Assembly: GCA_019415435.1 (NCBI GenBank)
Contig: DXZE01000038.1
Span: 1 to 20,797, forward strand
Reading direction: 5' to 3'
DNA: 20,797 nt
Origin: Erysipelotrichaceae bacterium
Lineage (GTDB): Bacteria; Bacillota_I; Bacilli_A; Erysipelotrichales; Erysipelotrichaceae
The notes beneath the pieces are model-generated. The model was not told where the DNA came from and did not search any database. It saw nothing but the letters and a program-made list of their open reading frames with translations. Positions 1 to 8,565 of this stretch are shown one piece after another (the first letter of the stretch is position 1; each line of letters opens with the position of its first letter). The translations under genes were made by a program, and so were the position numbers.

Positions 1-15
1 TGTGCCGCTTTGAAG

Positions 16-35
16 CTCGGTTACTTGTAGCCGAG
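16..35 (+). other. Stable hairpin with CTTG tetraloop, part of an unresolved structured element
   Basis: Positions 16-23 and 28-35 pair as an 8-bp stem (one G-T pair) around a CTTG loop at 24-27. This looks like an RNA hairpin and lies 40 bases before the intrinsic terminator at 75-103, so the pair could be the 3' part of a small RNA, a riboswitch-like leader, or the tail of an upstream transcript. The window begins inside it. I could not match it to a known RNA family. Confidence 0.3.
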
Positions 36-74
36 TAGTTCACCGTAAATAATGCTGAAATATCAAAGAAACAG

Positions 75-103
75 AAGGGTCATGAGGAATCATGGCTCTT
101 TTT
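75..103 (+). terminator. Intrinsic terminator upstream of gltB
   Basis: A 10-bp stem (76-85 with 90-99, two G-T pairs), a GGAA tetraloop (86-89) and a run of five T (99-103) make a textbook rho-independent terminator. It ends an upstream transcript or acts as an attenuator in a leader. It lies 134 bases before the gltB start, leaving room for a separate gltB promoter. Confidence 0.7.
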
Positions 104-135
104 AAGCACTTTACTGTGAAAGAAATTACGCTAAA

Positions 136-158
136 TGTAAATAAATATATAATTTACA
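136..158. promoter_or_regulatory. Candidate operator, TGTAAAT-N9-ATTTACA dyad, upstream of gltB
   Basis: A perfect 7-bp inverted repeat with a 9-base AT-only centre lies 79 bases upstream of the gltB start. The half-site recalls the GlnR/TnrA type (TGTNA-N7-TNACA), but the spacing is wrong for that consensus (13 instead of 7 between the TGTAA and TTACA halves). It is in the right place for a nitrogen-responsive regulator, but the regulator is unknown and AT-rich DNA yields such dyads by chance. Confidence 0.35.
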
Positions 159-176
159 GAAAATAGGATGAAAAAA

Positions 177-206
177 TTATTGATTCCATTTATAGACAGG
201 TATAAA
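177..206 (+). promoter_or_regulatory. Possible gltB promoter (weak)
   Basis: TTATTG at 177-182 and TATAAA at 201-206 are separated by 18 bases. The gltB ribosome site AGGAGG follows at 224-229, 8 bases before the ATG. The -35 match is poor, so this is only the best candidate in the gap. Confidence 0.3.
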
Positions 207-237
207 TTTTTCTCAGTAAAATCAGGAGGATACCGGT

Positions 238-3200
238 ATGCATGGTATAAATGAAGGTTTGATGGAACATGATGCCTGTGGTATTGGAACTATTGTCAAT
301 ATTGACGGACACCAGGATCATCAGGTGCTTGATGATGCTTTAAAGATAGTAGAACGTCTGGACCACAGAGCAGGCAGAGATGCCTCGGGAAAAGTAGGAG
401 ATGGTGTTGGTATCTTAATGCAGATATCTCATGGTTTCTTTAAAAAGGCAGTACAGGCAGACGGTATTTCCTTAAAAAATGCAGGTGACTATGGCATTGG
501 AATGATGTTTCTGCCATCTGATTCTTTAAAAAGTACATTTGCCCGACGTACATTTGAAGTTATTACGGAAAAGAATGGTCTGAAGGTTCTGGGTTGGCGT
601 AAGGTTCCGGTATATCCTGAAATCCTTGGTAAGAGAGCGTTAGATGCGATGCCGGACATTATGCAGGTGTTTATTGAAAGACCAGAAGAATGCAGATCCG
701 GCATGGACTTTGATAAGCGTCTTTATATTGTAAGACGTGAATTTGAACAGGGGTCTGAAGATACCTATGTCTGTTCTCTTTCTTCAAGAACTATTGTCTA
801 TAAAGGCATGTTTCTCGTAAATCAGTTACGTCAGTTTTATGATGACCTGCAGTCAGAAGATTATAAGACTGCTATTGCTATTGTACATTCCCGTTTCTCT
901 ACCAATACAACCCCAAGCTGGGAAAGAGCACATCCATACAGATTTATTGCCCATAATGGTGAAATCAATACGATCCGTGGTAATGCGGACAGAATGCTTG
1001 CAAGAGAGGAAACGATGCTTTCTGACTCTCTGAAGGATGACTTAGACAAGATTTATCCGGTTATCAATGCGTCAGGATCTGATTCAGCAATGGTAGATAA
1101 TACCCTTGAATTTTTATATTTCAGCGGAATGGATTTACCGCTTGCAATGATGCTGATGATTCCGGAACCATGGCGGTATGAAAAAGCAATGTCACAGGAA
1201 AAACAGGATTTCTATCATTACTATGCAACAATGATGGAACCTTGGGATGGACCAGCAGCGGTATTATTCAGTGATGGTGATATTGTTGGTGCAACATTAG
1301 ATCGTAATGGTTTACGTCCTGCCCGTTACTATGTAACGGATGATGGCAGATTAATCTTAGCTTCAGAAGTAGGTGTACTGGATTTAGATGAAACGCATAT
1401 TATCCGTAAATCCCGTCTGATGCCAGGCAGAATGCTTTTGGTAGACACAAAACAGAAACGGATTATCTCTGATGAAGAATTAAAGGAACATTATGCAAAA
1501 CGTTCCCCATATGGCGAATGGTTAAACATGAATCTTCTGTTTTTAAAAGACCTCAGGATTCCCAATGAAAAAGTACCTTCTTCTGATCAGAAGACAAGAG
1601 ATCGTTTATACAAGGTATTTGGTTATACGTTCGAAGATGTCAAAGAAGAGATATTACCAATGGCTTCTGGAGGCAGTGAGCCTACTGCTTCCATGGGACA
1701 TGACATTCCTTTAGCCGTATTGAATGATAAGCCTTCTTCTCTTTTTGACTATATTCACCAGCAGTTTGCCCAGGTAACCAATCCTCCGATTGATTCTATT
1801 CGTGAAAAGGTAGTCATTGATACAACTGTATACATTGGCTCTGATGGCAACCTCTTATCAGAAAAACCAGATAACTGCAGAGTATTGGAAGTCAGGAATC
1901 CAATATTGACAGGGGTCGATATCATGAAGATCCGCACCCTGCATCAGAAGGGATTCCATACCGAAGATATTTCACTTCTGTATTACAAGCATACTTCTTT
2001 AAAGAAAGCTTTGGATGCCTTATGCATTGCATGTGACCGTGCGTATAACAAAGGTGCCAATATACTGATTCTTACTGACAGAGGTGTGGATGAAAACCAT
2101 GTTCCGATTCCATCTCTTTTAGCTGTATCAGCTGTAGAAACACATCTTGTACAGACTAAGAAAAGAACAAAGGTATCTCTGATCCTGGAATCTGGTGAGC
2201 CAAGAGATGTACATCAGTGTGCGGCTTTATTAGGCTTTGGCGCAAGAGCTATCTATCCATATCTTGCCCAGGAATGTGTTGTGGAATTAATTGATAAGGG
2301 AATTCTGGATAAGGATTATCATACGGCTATCGCTGACTATAACAATGCCTTGTTAAACGGCATTGTAAAAACTGCCGCAAAGATGGGTATTTCTTCGATT
2401 CAGTCCTATCAGTCATCCCGTATCTTTGAAGCAGTAGGCCTCGATGAAGATATGGTACATGAATACTTCCCTGGCATCTCTTGTCAAGCAGGCAGTACAG
2501 ACCTTGATAAGCTTGAAAAAGATACATTGTTCCAGCATGATCATGCCTTTGATCCATTGGGTTTAGGTGTGGATACAGCATTGGATTCTATAGGGTTCCA
2601 CAGATTACGCTCTGGAGATCAGGCCTTGGATCATCTCTACAGCCCGGATGTCATTACCGCATTACAAAGAGCAGTCAGAGATGGTGACTATGAAGAATGG
2701 AAGGTATATTCAAAGATTCTTCAGAACAAGCATCCACACAGATTGCGTGATGAAATGGAATTTGTGCCTGCATCAGATCCGGTTCCTTTAGAAGAAATAG
2801 AACCGGTAGAAAGTATTGTGAAGCGTTTCAAGACCGGAGCCATGTCTTATGGTTCTATCAGTGAAGAAGCGCATGAAACAATGGCTATAGCCATGAACCG
2901 GTTAGGCGGTAAATCCAATACAGGTGAAGGTGGTGAAAATCCGGAACGTTTTGGAACAGAGAAGAACAGTTCCATCAAACAGGTAGCATCCGGCAGATTT
3001 GGTGTTACTTCTGCATATCTGAATTCAGCCAGGGAAATACAGATTAAGATGGCCCAGGGTGCCAAACCTGGCGAAGGCGGATACTTGCCAGGCAGAAAGG
3101 TGTATCCATGGGTAGCGAAGGCAAGATATGCGACGCCTGGTGTGTCTCTGATATCGCCACCACCGCATCATGATATTTATTCCATTGAAGACTTAGCCCA

Positions 3201-4731
3201 GCTGATCTTTGATTTAAAGAATGCTAATCCTGATGCCAGAATATCCGTCAAGCTTGTCTCTGAAGCAGGGGTAGGAACGATTGCCTGCGGTGTAGCCAAG
3301 GCAGGTGCACAGGTAGTAGTTATCTCAGGTTTTGACGGCGGTACTGGTGCAGCTCCGATTTCCTCAATCCATCATGCCGGTATGCCATGGGAACTTGGTG
3401 TAGCCCAGGCCCAGCAGGCATTAATCGATAATGGCTTAAGAGAAAGAATCATCATTGAAACCGATGGCAAGTTAATGACAGGAAGAGATGTTGCTGTAGC
3501 TGCGTTATTAGGCGCAGAGGAATATGCCTTTGCGACAGGGCCGCTCGTATCCATGGGCTGTATGATGATGCGTGTATGTTCTTTGGATACATGTCCATTT
3601 GGTATTGCAACACAGAATGAAAAACTCAGAAAGAGATTCCGCGGCAAACCGGAATATGTCATGAATTTCATGAAGTTTGTGGCAGAAGAAATGAGAGAGA
3701 TCATGGCTTCTCTTGGCTTCAGAAGCGTAGATGAAATGATTGGCAGAACCGATTGTCTGAAACAGAAGGAAGACAGCAAAGTAGATCTTTCGGGTTTGCT
3801 GAATCCGGAATATGCACGTAAATCTGTCCGTCATCATATTGCCAGTCAGACATATGATTTCCATCTTGAAAAGACAATGGACAGTAAGGTACTGATACCT
3901 GCTTTTAAAGATGCAGTATCCAAAAAGAAACCTTATTCTACGGATATCACGATATCTTCTGAAAACCGTACGCTTGGAACAATGCTTGGTTCTTTAATTA
4001 CAAGAAAATATGGAAATACATTGAAAGATGATACGTATGTCATTCACTGTAAAGGAGGCGGCGGTCAGTCATTTGGTGCCTTCCTTCCTAAGGGATTAAC
4101 GCTGCGTCTAGAAGGGGATGCGAATGACCATGTCGGTAAAGGTCTTTCGGGTGGAAAGATCATTGTTGTACCACCAGAGAATTCCGGCTGTAAGGGTGAT
4201 AATAACATCATCATCGGTAACGTTGCCTTATATGGTGCTACAGCTGGCAAAGCTTACTTTGAAGGTGAAGCAGGTGAAAGATTCTGCGTTCGTAATTCTG
4301 GTGCTATTGCAGTAGCGGAAGGATGTGGCGATCATGGGCTTGAATATATGACGGGTGGAAAGGCTGTTATTCTTGGCAGAACTGGCAAGAACTTTGCGGC
4401 AGGTATGTCTGGAGGCATTGCCTACGTACTGGATCAGGATCATCAGCTGTACAAGTACCTGAATAAAGAAATGATCTATATGAAGGTCGTAGAAGACAAG
4501 TATGACAAGCAGGAATTAAAGGAAATTCTGCAGGATTATGAGAAAGAAACCGGATCGCCTAAGGCTGCGGAAATCTTAAAGAATTTTGATGAATCCGCAT
4601 CACAATTTAAGAAGATTGTGCCGATAGACTATCACAATATGATGAGTGCGATCGGACACCTGAAGGAACAGGGTGTTTCTAATGACAAGGCATTGCTGGA
4701 AGCTTTCCAGTCAATGGCAAAGGAGAACTGA
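238..4731 (+). CDS. gltB: Glutamate synthase (NADPH), large (alpha) subunit
   Basis: It transfers the amide nitrogen of glutamine to 2-oxoglutarate, making two glutamates; with glutamine synthetase it forms the GS-GOGAT route. The protein has 1497 residues, normal for the family. The EHDACGIG motif places the class II glutaminase nucleophile at Cys14, so a 13-residue propeptide would be removed. The glutaminase domain spans about 14-410, then the central domain, then the FMN-binding synthase barrel (about 790-1170), where Cys1108, Cys1114 and Cys1119 (C-x5-C-x4-C) should hold the 3Fe-4S cluster. The C-terminal GXGXG beta-helix starts near 1230. The ATG has AGGAGG 8 bases upstream. gltD follows after 2 bases, so the two are co-transcribed. 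No defects seen. Confidence 0.97.
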   Translation: MHGINEGLMEHDACGIGTIVNIDGHQDHQVLDDALKIVERLDHRAGRDASGKVGDGVGILMQISHGFFKKAVQADGISLKNAGDYGIGMMFLPSDSLKSTFARRTFEVITEKNGLKVLGWRKVPVYPEILGKRALDAMPDIMQVFIERPEECRSGMDFDKRLYIVRREFEQGSEDTYVCSLSSRTIVYKGMFLVNQLRQFYDDLQSEDYKTAIAIVHSRFSTNTTPSWERAHPYRFIAHNGEINTIRGNADRMLAREETMLSDSLKDDLDKIYPVINASGSDSAMVDNTLEFLYFSGMDLPLAMMLMIPEPWRYEKAMSQEKQDFYHYYATMMEPWDGPAAVLFSDGDIVGATLDRNGLRPARYYVTDDGRLILASEVGVLDLDETHIIRKSRLMPGRMLLVDTKQKRIISDEELKEHYAKRSPYGEWLNMNLLFLKDLRIPNEKVPSSDQKTRDRLYKVFGYTFEDVKEEILPMASGGSEPTASMGHDIPLAVLNDKPSSLFDYIHQQFAQVTNPPIDSIREKVVIDTTVYIGSDGNLLSEKPDNCRVLEVRNPILTGVDIMKIRTLHQKGFHTEDISLLYYKHTSLKKALDALCIACDRAYNKGANILILTDRGVDENHVPIPSLLAVSAVETHLVQTKKRTKVSLILESGEPRDVHQCAALLGFGARAIYPYLAQECVVELIDKGILDKDYHTAIADYNNALLNGIVKTAAKMGISSIQSYQSSRIFEAVGLDEDMVHEYFPGISCQAGSTDLDKLEKDTLFQHDHAFDPLGLGVDTALDSIGFHRLRSGDQALDHLYSPDVITALQRAVRDGDYEEWKVYSKILQNKHPHRLRDEMEFVPASDPVPLEEIEPVESIVKRFKTGAMSYGSISEEAHETMAIAMNRLGGKSNTGEGGENPERFGTEKNSSIKQVASGRFGVTSAYLNSAREIQIKMAQGAKPGEGGYLPGRKVYPWVAKARYATPGVSLISPPPHHDIYSIEDLAQLIFDLKNANPDARISVKLVSEAGVGTIACGVAKAGAQVVVISGFDGGTGAAPISSIHHAGMPWELGVAQAQQALIDNGLRERIIIETDGKLMTGRDVAVAALLGAEEYAFATGPLVSMGCMMMRVCSLDTCPFGIATQNEKLRKRFRGKPEYVMNFMKFVAEEMREIMASLGFRSVDEMIGRTDCLKQKEDSKVDLSGLLNPEYARKSVRHHIASQTYDFHLEKTMDSKVLIPAFKDAVSKKKPYSTDITISSENRTLGTMLGSLITRKYGNTLKDDTYVIHCKGGGGQSFGAFLPKGLTLRLEGDANDHVGKGLSGGKIIVVPPENSGCKGDNNIIIGNVALYGATAGKAYFEGEAGERFCVRNSGAIAVAEGCGDHGLEYMTGGKAVILGRTGKNFAAGMSGGIAYVLDQDHQLYKYLNKEMIYMKVVEDKYDKQELKEILQDYEKETGSPKAAEILKNFDESASQFKKIVPIDYHNMMSAIGHLKEQGVSNDKALLEAFQSMAKEN

Positions 4732-4733
4732 TC

Positions 4734-6203
4734 ATGGGCAGAACAGATGGTTTCCTCCTGTATGACAGACAGGAAAAAAGATGCATAGATGCATTAGAGA
4801 GAATTCATGATTTTAATGAATTCAGAATACCTTTAAAGGAAGAAGAAAGACGCAGGCAGGGAGCACGCTGTATGAATTGCGGTGTTCCATATTGTCAATC
4901 AGCCTTAAAGCTCAAAGGTATGGTTACCGGATGTCCGCTTCATAATCTGATTCCGGAATGGAATGATGAAGTCTATCATGGTAATCCTGCTCATGCTTTA
5001 GCGAGACTTCTCAAGACCAGTTCTTTCCCTGAATTTACTTCCAGAGTATGTCCTGCCTTATGTGAAAAAGCATGTTTATGCGGTATTCATGATGAACCTG
5101 TAACAGTACATGATAATGAGTATTACATTATTGAATATGCCTTTGAACATGGCTATATGAAACCCAGAATTCCTGCCTTCCGCTCTCATAAAAAGATCGC
5201 TGTCATAGGCAGTGGTCCATCAGGGCTTGCGGCAGCGGACCGACTCAATCAGCGTGGACATAATGTAGAAGTGTTCGAAAGAGAAGACAGAATCGGCGGC
5301 TTGTTAATGTATGGCATACCGAATATGAAACTGGATAAGTCAGTTGTGGAAAGAAGAAGAAAACTGATGGAGGCAGAAGGCATCGCCTTCCATACTGGTG
5401 TCAATGTCGGTAAAGACATATCTGCCAAAGAGATATGTGATAGCTATGATGCAGTAATTCTTGCCTGTGGGGCAAAACAGGCAAGAGACTTAAATGTACC
5501 AGGCATGGATGAAACAAAGGGTGTTTATCATGCCGTAGATTTCTTAAAGAGTACAACAAAGTCTTTATTGGATGAAGATCTGAAGAAAGGTACATTTATC
5601 TCTGCAGAAAATAAGAATGCAGTCATTGTCGGTGGTGGCGATACCGGTAATGATTGTGTAGCCACATGTATCCGTCATGGCTGTAAGAGTGTGATTCAGC
5701 TTGAGATGATGCCTTGTCCGCCAAAGGAAAGAACGGCAGATAATCCATGGCCAGAATGGCCTAAGGTTTTAAAGACAGATTATGGCCAGCAGGAAGCGAT
5801 CGCTTTGTACCATAAGGATCCACGTATCTATGAAACCACAGTTAAAGAACTGATATCTGAAAAGGGAAAACTGAAAGCTGTCAAGACAGTGAAAGTCACA
5901 TTTGAAAACCGTAGGATGATAGAAGTAGAAGGCAGTGAAAAAGAATTGCCTTGTGATATTCTGATTATTGCGGCAGGTTTTACAGGATGTGAGAAGTATA
6001 CACCAGAGGCATTCCATGTCGATCTTACCGAAAGAAATGTCGTAAAGAGTGAAACAGGCTCTTATCATACAAACCAGGATAAAGTATTTACGGCTGGTGA
6101 CATGCACAGAGGTCAGTCATTAGTTGTATGGGCAATTGATGAAGGCAGAAGATGCGCCAGAGAAGTAGATGAATATTTAATGGGATATACAAATTTGCAA
6201 TAA
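4734..6203 (+). CDS. gltD: Glutamate synthase (NADPH), small (beta) subunit
   Basis: This subunit takes electrons from NADPH through FAD and passes them by iron-sulfur clusters to the large subunit. The 489-residue protein has the expected N-terminal Fe-S domain: Cys46, Cys49, Cys54, Cys67, then Cys106, Cys110, Cys114 and Cys116. The FAD-binding GxGxxG lies at 159-164 and the NADPH-binding GGGDTG near 299-304. It starts 2 bases after the gltB stop, with AGGAG upstream inside the gltB end, typical of tight coupling. The transcript probably ends, at least partly, in the hairpin at 6209-6269. Confidence 0.96.
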   Translation: MGRTDGFLLYDRQEKRCIDALERIHDFNEFRIPLKEEERRRQGARCMNCGVPYCQSALKLKGMVTGCPLHNLIPEWNDEVYHGNPAHALARLLKTSSFPEFTSRVCPALCEKACLCGIHDEPVTVHDNEYYIIEYAFEHGYMKPRIPAFRSHKKIAVIGSGPSGLAAADRLNQRGHNVEVFEREDRIGGLLMYGIPNMKLDKSVVERRRKLMEAEGIAFHTGVNVGKDISAKEICDSYDAVILACGAKQARDLNVPGMDETKGVYHAVDFLKSTTKSLLDEDLKKGTFISAENKNAVIVGGGDTGNDCVATCIRHGCKSVIQLEMMPCPPKERTADNPWPEWPKVLKTDYGQQEAIALYHKDPRIYETTVKELISEKGKLKAVKTVKVTFENRRMIEVEGSEKELPCDILIIAAGFTGCEKYTPEAFHVDLTERNVVKSETGSYHTNQDKVFTAGDMHRGQSLVVWAIDEGRRCAREVDEYLMGYTNLQ

Positions 6204-6208
6204 AAGAT

Positions 6209-6269
6209 GCCTCTCTTATATTCACAAAGGTTATGATAATCATATGTGAATATGAGGAGGCTTTTCTTT
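6209..6269 (+). terminator. Intrinsic terminator/attenuator that also encloses the next gene's ribosome site
   Basis: ATATTCACA (6218-6226) pairs perfectly with TGTGAATAT (6245-6253), and GCCTC (6209-6213) pairs with GAGGC (6257-6261), followed by TTTTCTTT (6262-6269). The right arm contains the AGGAGG (6255-6260) used by the gene at 6270. A perfect 11-base palindrome, ATGATAATCAT (6233-6243), lies in the loop. The same structure could end gltBD transcripts and hide the ribosome site in read-through RNA. Confidence 0.65.
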
Positions 6270-7310
6270 ATGAATTATGAAGAACTTCTGGCTAATGCCA
6301 GAACATGCATAGGTCCTTATTGCAAGGCATGTCCGATATGCAATGGACGTGCCTGCGGTAACCAGATGCCCGGCCCTGGTGCCAAAGGTGTTGGTGATGT
6401 AGCTATTCGGAACTATGATGCCTGGAAGAAGATACGGATTAATCTCAATACAATCAGTGCTAATAAAACACCGGATACATCTGTGAACCTTTTTGGAAAG
6501 AAGATGAAATATCCGATCTTTGCCGGACCGGTAGGCGCAGTGAATCTGCATTATGGCGATAGTCTCAATGATATGCAGTATAACGATATCCTTGTAAAAG
6601 GATGTGCAGATGCAGGTATTGCGGCTTTTACAGGTGATGGTACAAATCCAAAGGTTATGGAAGCGGCTGTACATGCTATTTCTGAAAACAACGGTACTGG
6701 TATTCCGGTTATCAAACCATGGGATAAAAACACATTGCAGGAAAAGTTTGCATTGGTTAAGAAATCCGGCAGCTTTGCGATTGCGATGGATGTGGATGCG
6801 GCTGGCCTTCCGTTCTTACAGAATCTGACTCCACCTGCCGGAAACAAGACCGCTGGTGATTTAAAAGAGATCATACAGACGTCAGAAAAGCCTTTTATTA
6901 TCAAAGGTATTATGACGGTACAGGGTGCCTTGGCTGCTAAAGAAGCGGGGGCAGCCGGTATTGTTGTTTCAAACCATGGCGGCAGAGTATTAGATCAGAC
7001 ACCATCTACAGCAGAAGTATTAGAACAGATCGTTGATGCAGCAGGTGATAATATGACGATATTAGTAGATGGCGGCATTCGTTCGGGTGCGGATATCTTC
7101 AAGGCACTTGCCTTAGGCGCTGATGGTGTATTGATTGCCCGTCCTTTTGTGACAGCTGTATATGGTGGCAGGGAAGAAGGCGTTCAGTTCTACACAGATA
7201 AATTAGGCAGTGAACTTGCAGATACAATGAAGATGTGCGGTGTCAGTCAGATATCTGAAATTAACAAAGACTGCTTATTCAAACCTTCTTCTGAATATGT
7301 AAGATTCTGA
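6270..7310 (+). CDS. FMN-dependent alpha-hydroxy-acid oxidase/dehydrogenase with N-terminal Cys cluster
   Basis: A member of the FMN-dependent alpha-hydroxy-acid dehydrogenase family (lactate and glycolate oxidases, L-lactate dehydrogenase, type 2 IPP isomerase relatives), probably cytoplasmic. The TIM barrel carries the catalytic HGGR motif at His236-Arg239, followed by a VDGGIRSG phosphate-binding segment. Unlike classic members it opens with five cysteines (13, 18, 21, 24, 29) spaced C-x4-C-x2-C-x2-C-x4-C, which could hold an Fe-S cluster or zinc. The start is ATG 6270 (346 residues) because AGGAGG lies 9 bases upstream; a GTG at 6246 would put the ribosome site inside the gene. It follows gltD by 66 bases. 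The substrate cannot be told; a 2-hydroxy acid is likely. Confidence 0.85.
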   Translation: MNYEELLANARTCIGPYCKACPICNGRACGNQMPGPGAKGVGDVAIRNYDAWKKIRINLNTISANKTPDTSVNLFGKKMKYPIFAGPVGAVNLHYGDSLNDMQYNDILVKGCADAGIAAFTGDGTNPKVMEAAVHAISENNGTGIPVIKPWDKNTLQEKFALVKKSGSFAIAMDVDAAGLPFLQNLTPPAGNKTAGDLKEIIQTSEKPFIIKGIMTVQGALAAKEAGAAGIVVSNHGGRVLDQTPSTAEVLEQIVDAAGDNMTILVDGGIRSGADIFKALALGADGVLIARPFVTAVYGGREEGVQFYTDKLGSELADTMKMCGVSQISEINKDCLFKPSSEYVRF

Positions 7311-7323
7311 TGCCTGTGTACTT

Positions 7324-7329
7324 TATAAT
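7324..7329 (+). promoter_or_regulatory. -10 box (TATAAT) abutting the CapA-like gene; leaderless candidate
   Basis: A perfect TATAAT ends 6 bases before the ATG at 7336, and there is no ribosome site between. Transcription would be expected to start at or next to the A of the ATG. No convincing -35 box is seen. Confidence 0.45.
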
Positions 7330-7335
7330 ATTTTC

Positions 7336-8538
7336 ATGAAACATAAGCATAGACATCTTAGAAAAAGCATTAAGGTAATACTGCTTATCATTGCCCTGGC
7401 AGCTTCAGGCACGCTTGGCTACAGCTGTATTTCCAATAAGAAAGAAACAGCAGTAAAGCCATCTGTTAATAGCACTTCTGAGCCAGCAAAGAAAGAAGAT
7501 ACTGTACATTCATTTTCCATGTTTATAGAAGGGGATTTGCTTTTTATGGTACATAACACACTTGGGGCAGAACAGAGCGATGGTACCTATAATTACAGCA
7601 GCCAACTGGATGAAGTAACAGCACCTGCCTCTCAATATGATCTTTCTTTCTATAATCAGGAAGTGCCTTTGGCTGGTGATGATCTGGGCTTTACAGCATT
7701 TCCACATTTCAATGCGCCGCAATCACTAGGAGATTATATGGTTTCAAGAGGCTTTCATATTGTCTCTCTGGCTAATAATCATTCCCTGGATAAGGGTACA
7801 GAAGGCGTCGATAATTCTGTAGCTTATTGGAAAGCTAAAAAGGATGTTGTAAGTGCTGGTGAGAATTCTTCTCAGGAAATGCGAGATGACATTCCGGTTT
7901 ATGAAAAGAATGGCATTACCTATGCTTTCAATGCATGGACATATGGCATGAACAGTAATGTTAACCCGGATGATCGTCCTTATCTTGTAAACTGTTACAG
8001 AGGACATGAAGAAGAAATGCTTAACTGGGTCAGAAATGCAAAGCAGAAGGCAGATGTTGTGATCATATCCATGCATTGGGGTGAAGAATATCACAGTGAA
8101 CCAGATGATGAACAGAAACATCTGGCCCGGGAATTATCCGATGCTGGCGCCGATATCATCATTGGCAATCATGCCCATAACATTCAGCCGATAGAGAGAA
8201 TCAACAATCATACGATCTGTTTCTATGCCATGGGAAATCTTATCGCAGCACAGGCAATTCTTCCCGGTACAACAAGAAAAGGCATCTATACAGGTATGGC
8301 AGCTTCTTTAATAGTCACAAAAAAAGAAAAGGATGGAACATCTGTCATAGATGTCAGTGAACCAAAGGCTGATTTATTCTATATCTGGTTTGATGATATG
8401 GAAGGACTGTATGGACCGCATGTTACATGGTATAAGGATCTCAGTACCGATGTGTTTCCTGATAAAGATACGTATTATCAATCCTGTATACAGAATGTTG
8501 TTCAAAGCATGGATCCGTATGTACAGATTGGTTTATAA
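7336..8538 (+). CDS. CapA-family (PGA_cap) membrane-anchored metallophosphoesterase-like protein
   Basis: The family is named after CapA of poly-gamma-glutamate capsule synthesis and has a calcineurin-like metallophosphoesterase fold. The 400-residue protein has a basic N-terminus and one hydrophobic segment (about 12-28), then a low-complexity linker and the catalytic domain outside the membrane. Metal-site motifs are visible: ANNHSLDKG (146-154), MHWGEE (246-251) and GNHAH (277-281). A cysteine follows the hydrophobic segment, but GYSC is a poor lipobox, so a transmembrane anchor is more likely than a lipoprotein. No capB or capC is nearby, so a capsule role is not supported. There is no ribosome site; see the TATAAT at 7324. 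Confidence 0.85.
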   Translation: MKHKHRHLRKSIKVILLIIALAASGTLGYSCISNKKETAVKPSVNSTSEPAKKEDTVHSFSMFIEGDLLFMVHNTLGAEQSDGTYNYSSQLDEVTAPASQYDLSFYNQEVPLAGDDLGFTAFPHFNAPQSLGDYMVSRGFHIVSLANNHSLDKGTEGVDNSVAYWKAKKDVVSAGENSSQEMRDDIPVYEKNGITYAFNAWTYGMNSNVNPDDRPYLVNCYRGHEEEMLNWVRNAKQKADVVIISMHWGEEYHSEPDDEQKHLARELSDAGADIIIGNHAHNIQPIERINNHTICFYAMGNLIAAQAILPGTTRKGIYTGMAASLIVTKKEKDGTSVIDVSEPKADLFYIWFDDMEGLYGPHVTWYKDLSTDVFPDKDTYYQSCIQNVVQSMDPYVQIGL

Positions 8539-8549
8539 ACGGATATTTG

Positions 8550-8558
8550 TGTTATTCT
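8550..8558 (+). promoter_or_regulatory. Extended -10 (TGT-TATTCT) before the 8566 gene; leaderless candidate
   Basis: TGn followed by TATTCT (8553-8558) ends 7 bases before the ATG at 8566, and no ribosome site lies between. A start of transcription at about 8565 would give an RNA without a leader. The match is moderate. Confidence 0.35.
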
Positions 8559-8565
8559 TTATGTC

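Noticed and set aside
1..30. Possible C-terminal tail of an upstream coding gene (plus-strand frame 1, ending TAG at 28-30)
   Set aside because: Only nine codons are visible, another frame is open to a TAG at 36-38, and the stretch also forms a hairpin; too short to call a gene.
3372..3864. Overlapping minus-strand open frames inside gltB (135 and 118 codons)
   Set aside because: They overlap the FMN barrel and Fe-S cysteines of a clear gltB, have no ribosome site and no recognisable domain.
7336..8538. A capsule (poly-gamma-glutamate) synthesis locus
   Set aside because: Only a CapA-like protein is present; capB, capC and other capsule genes are missing, and lone CapA-like proteins are common.
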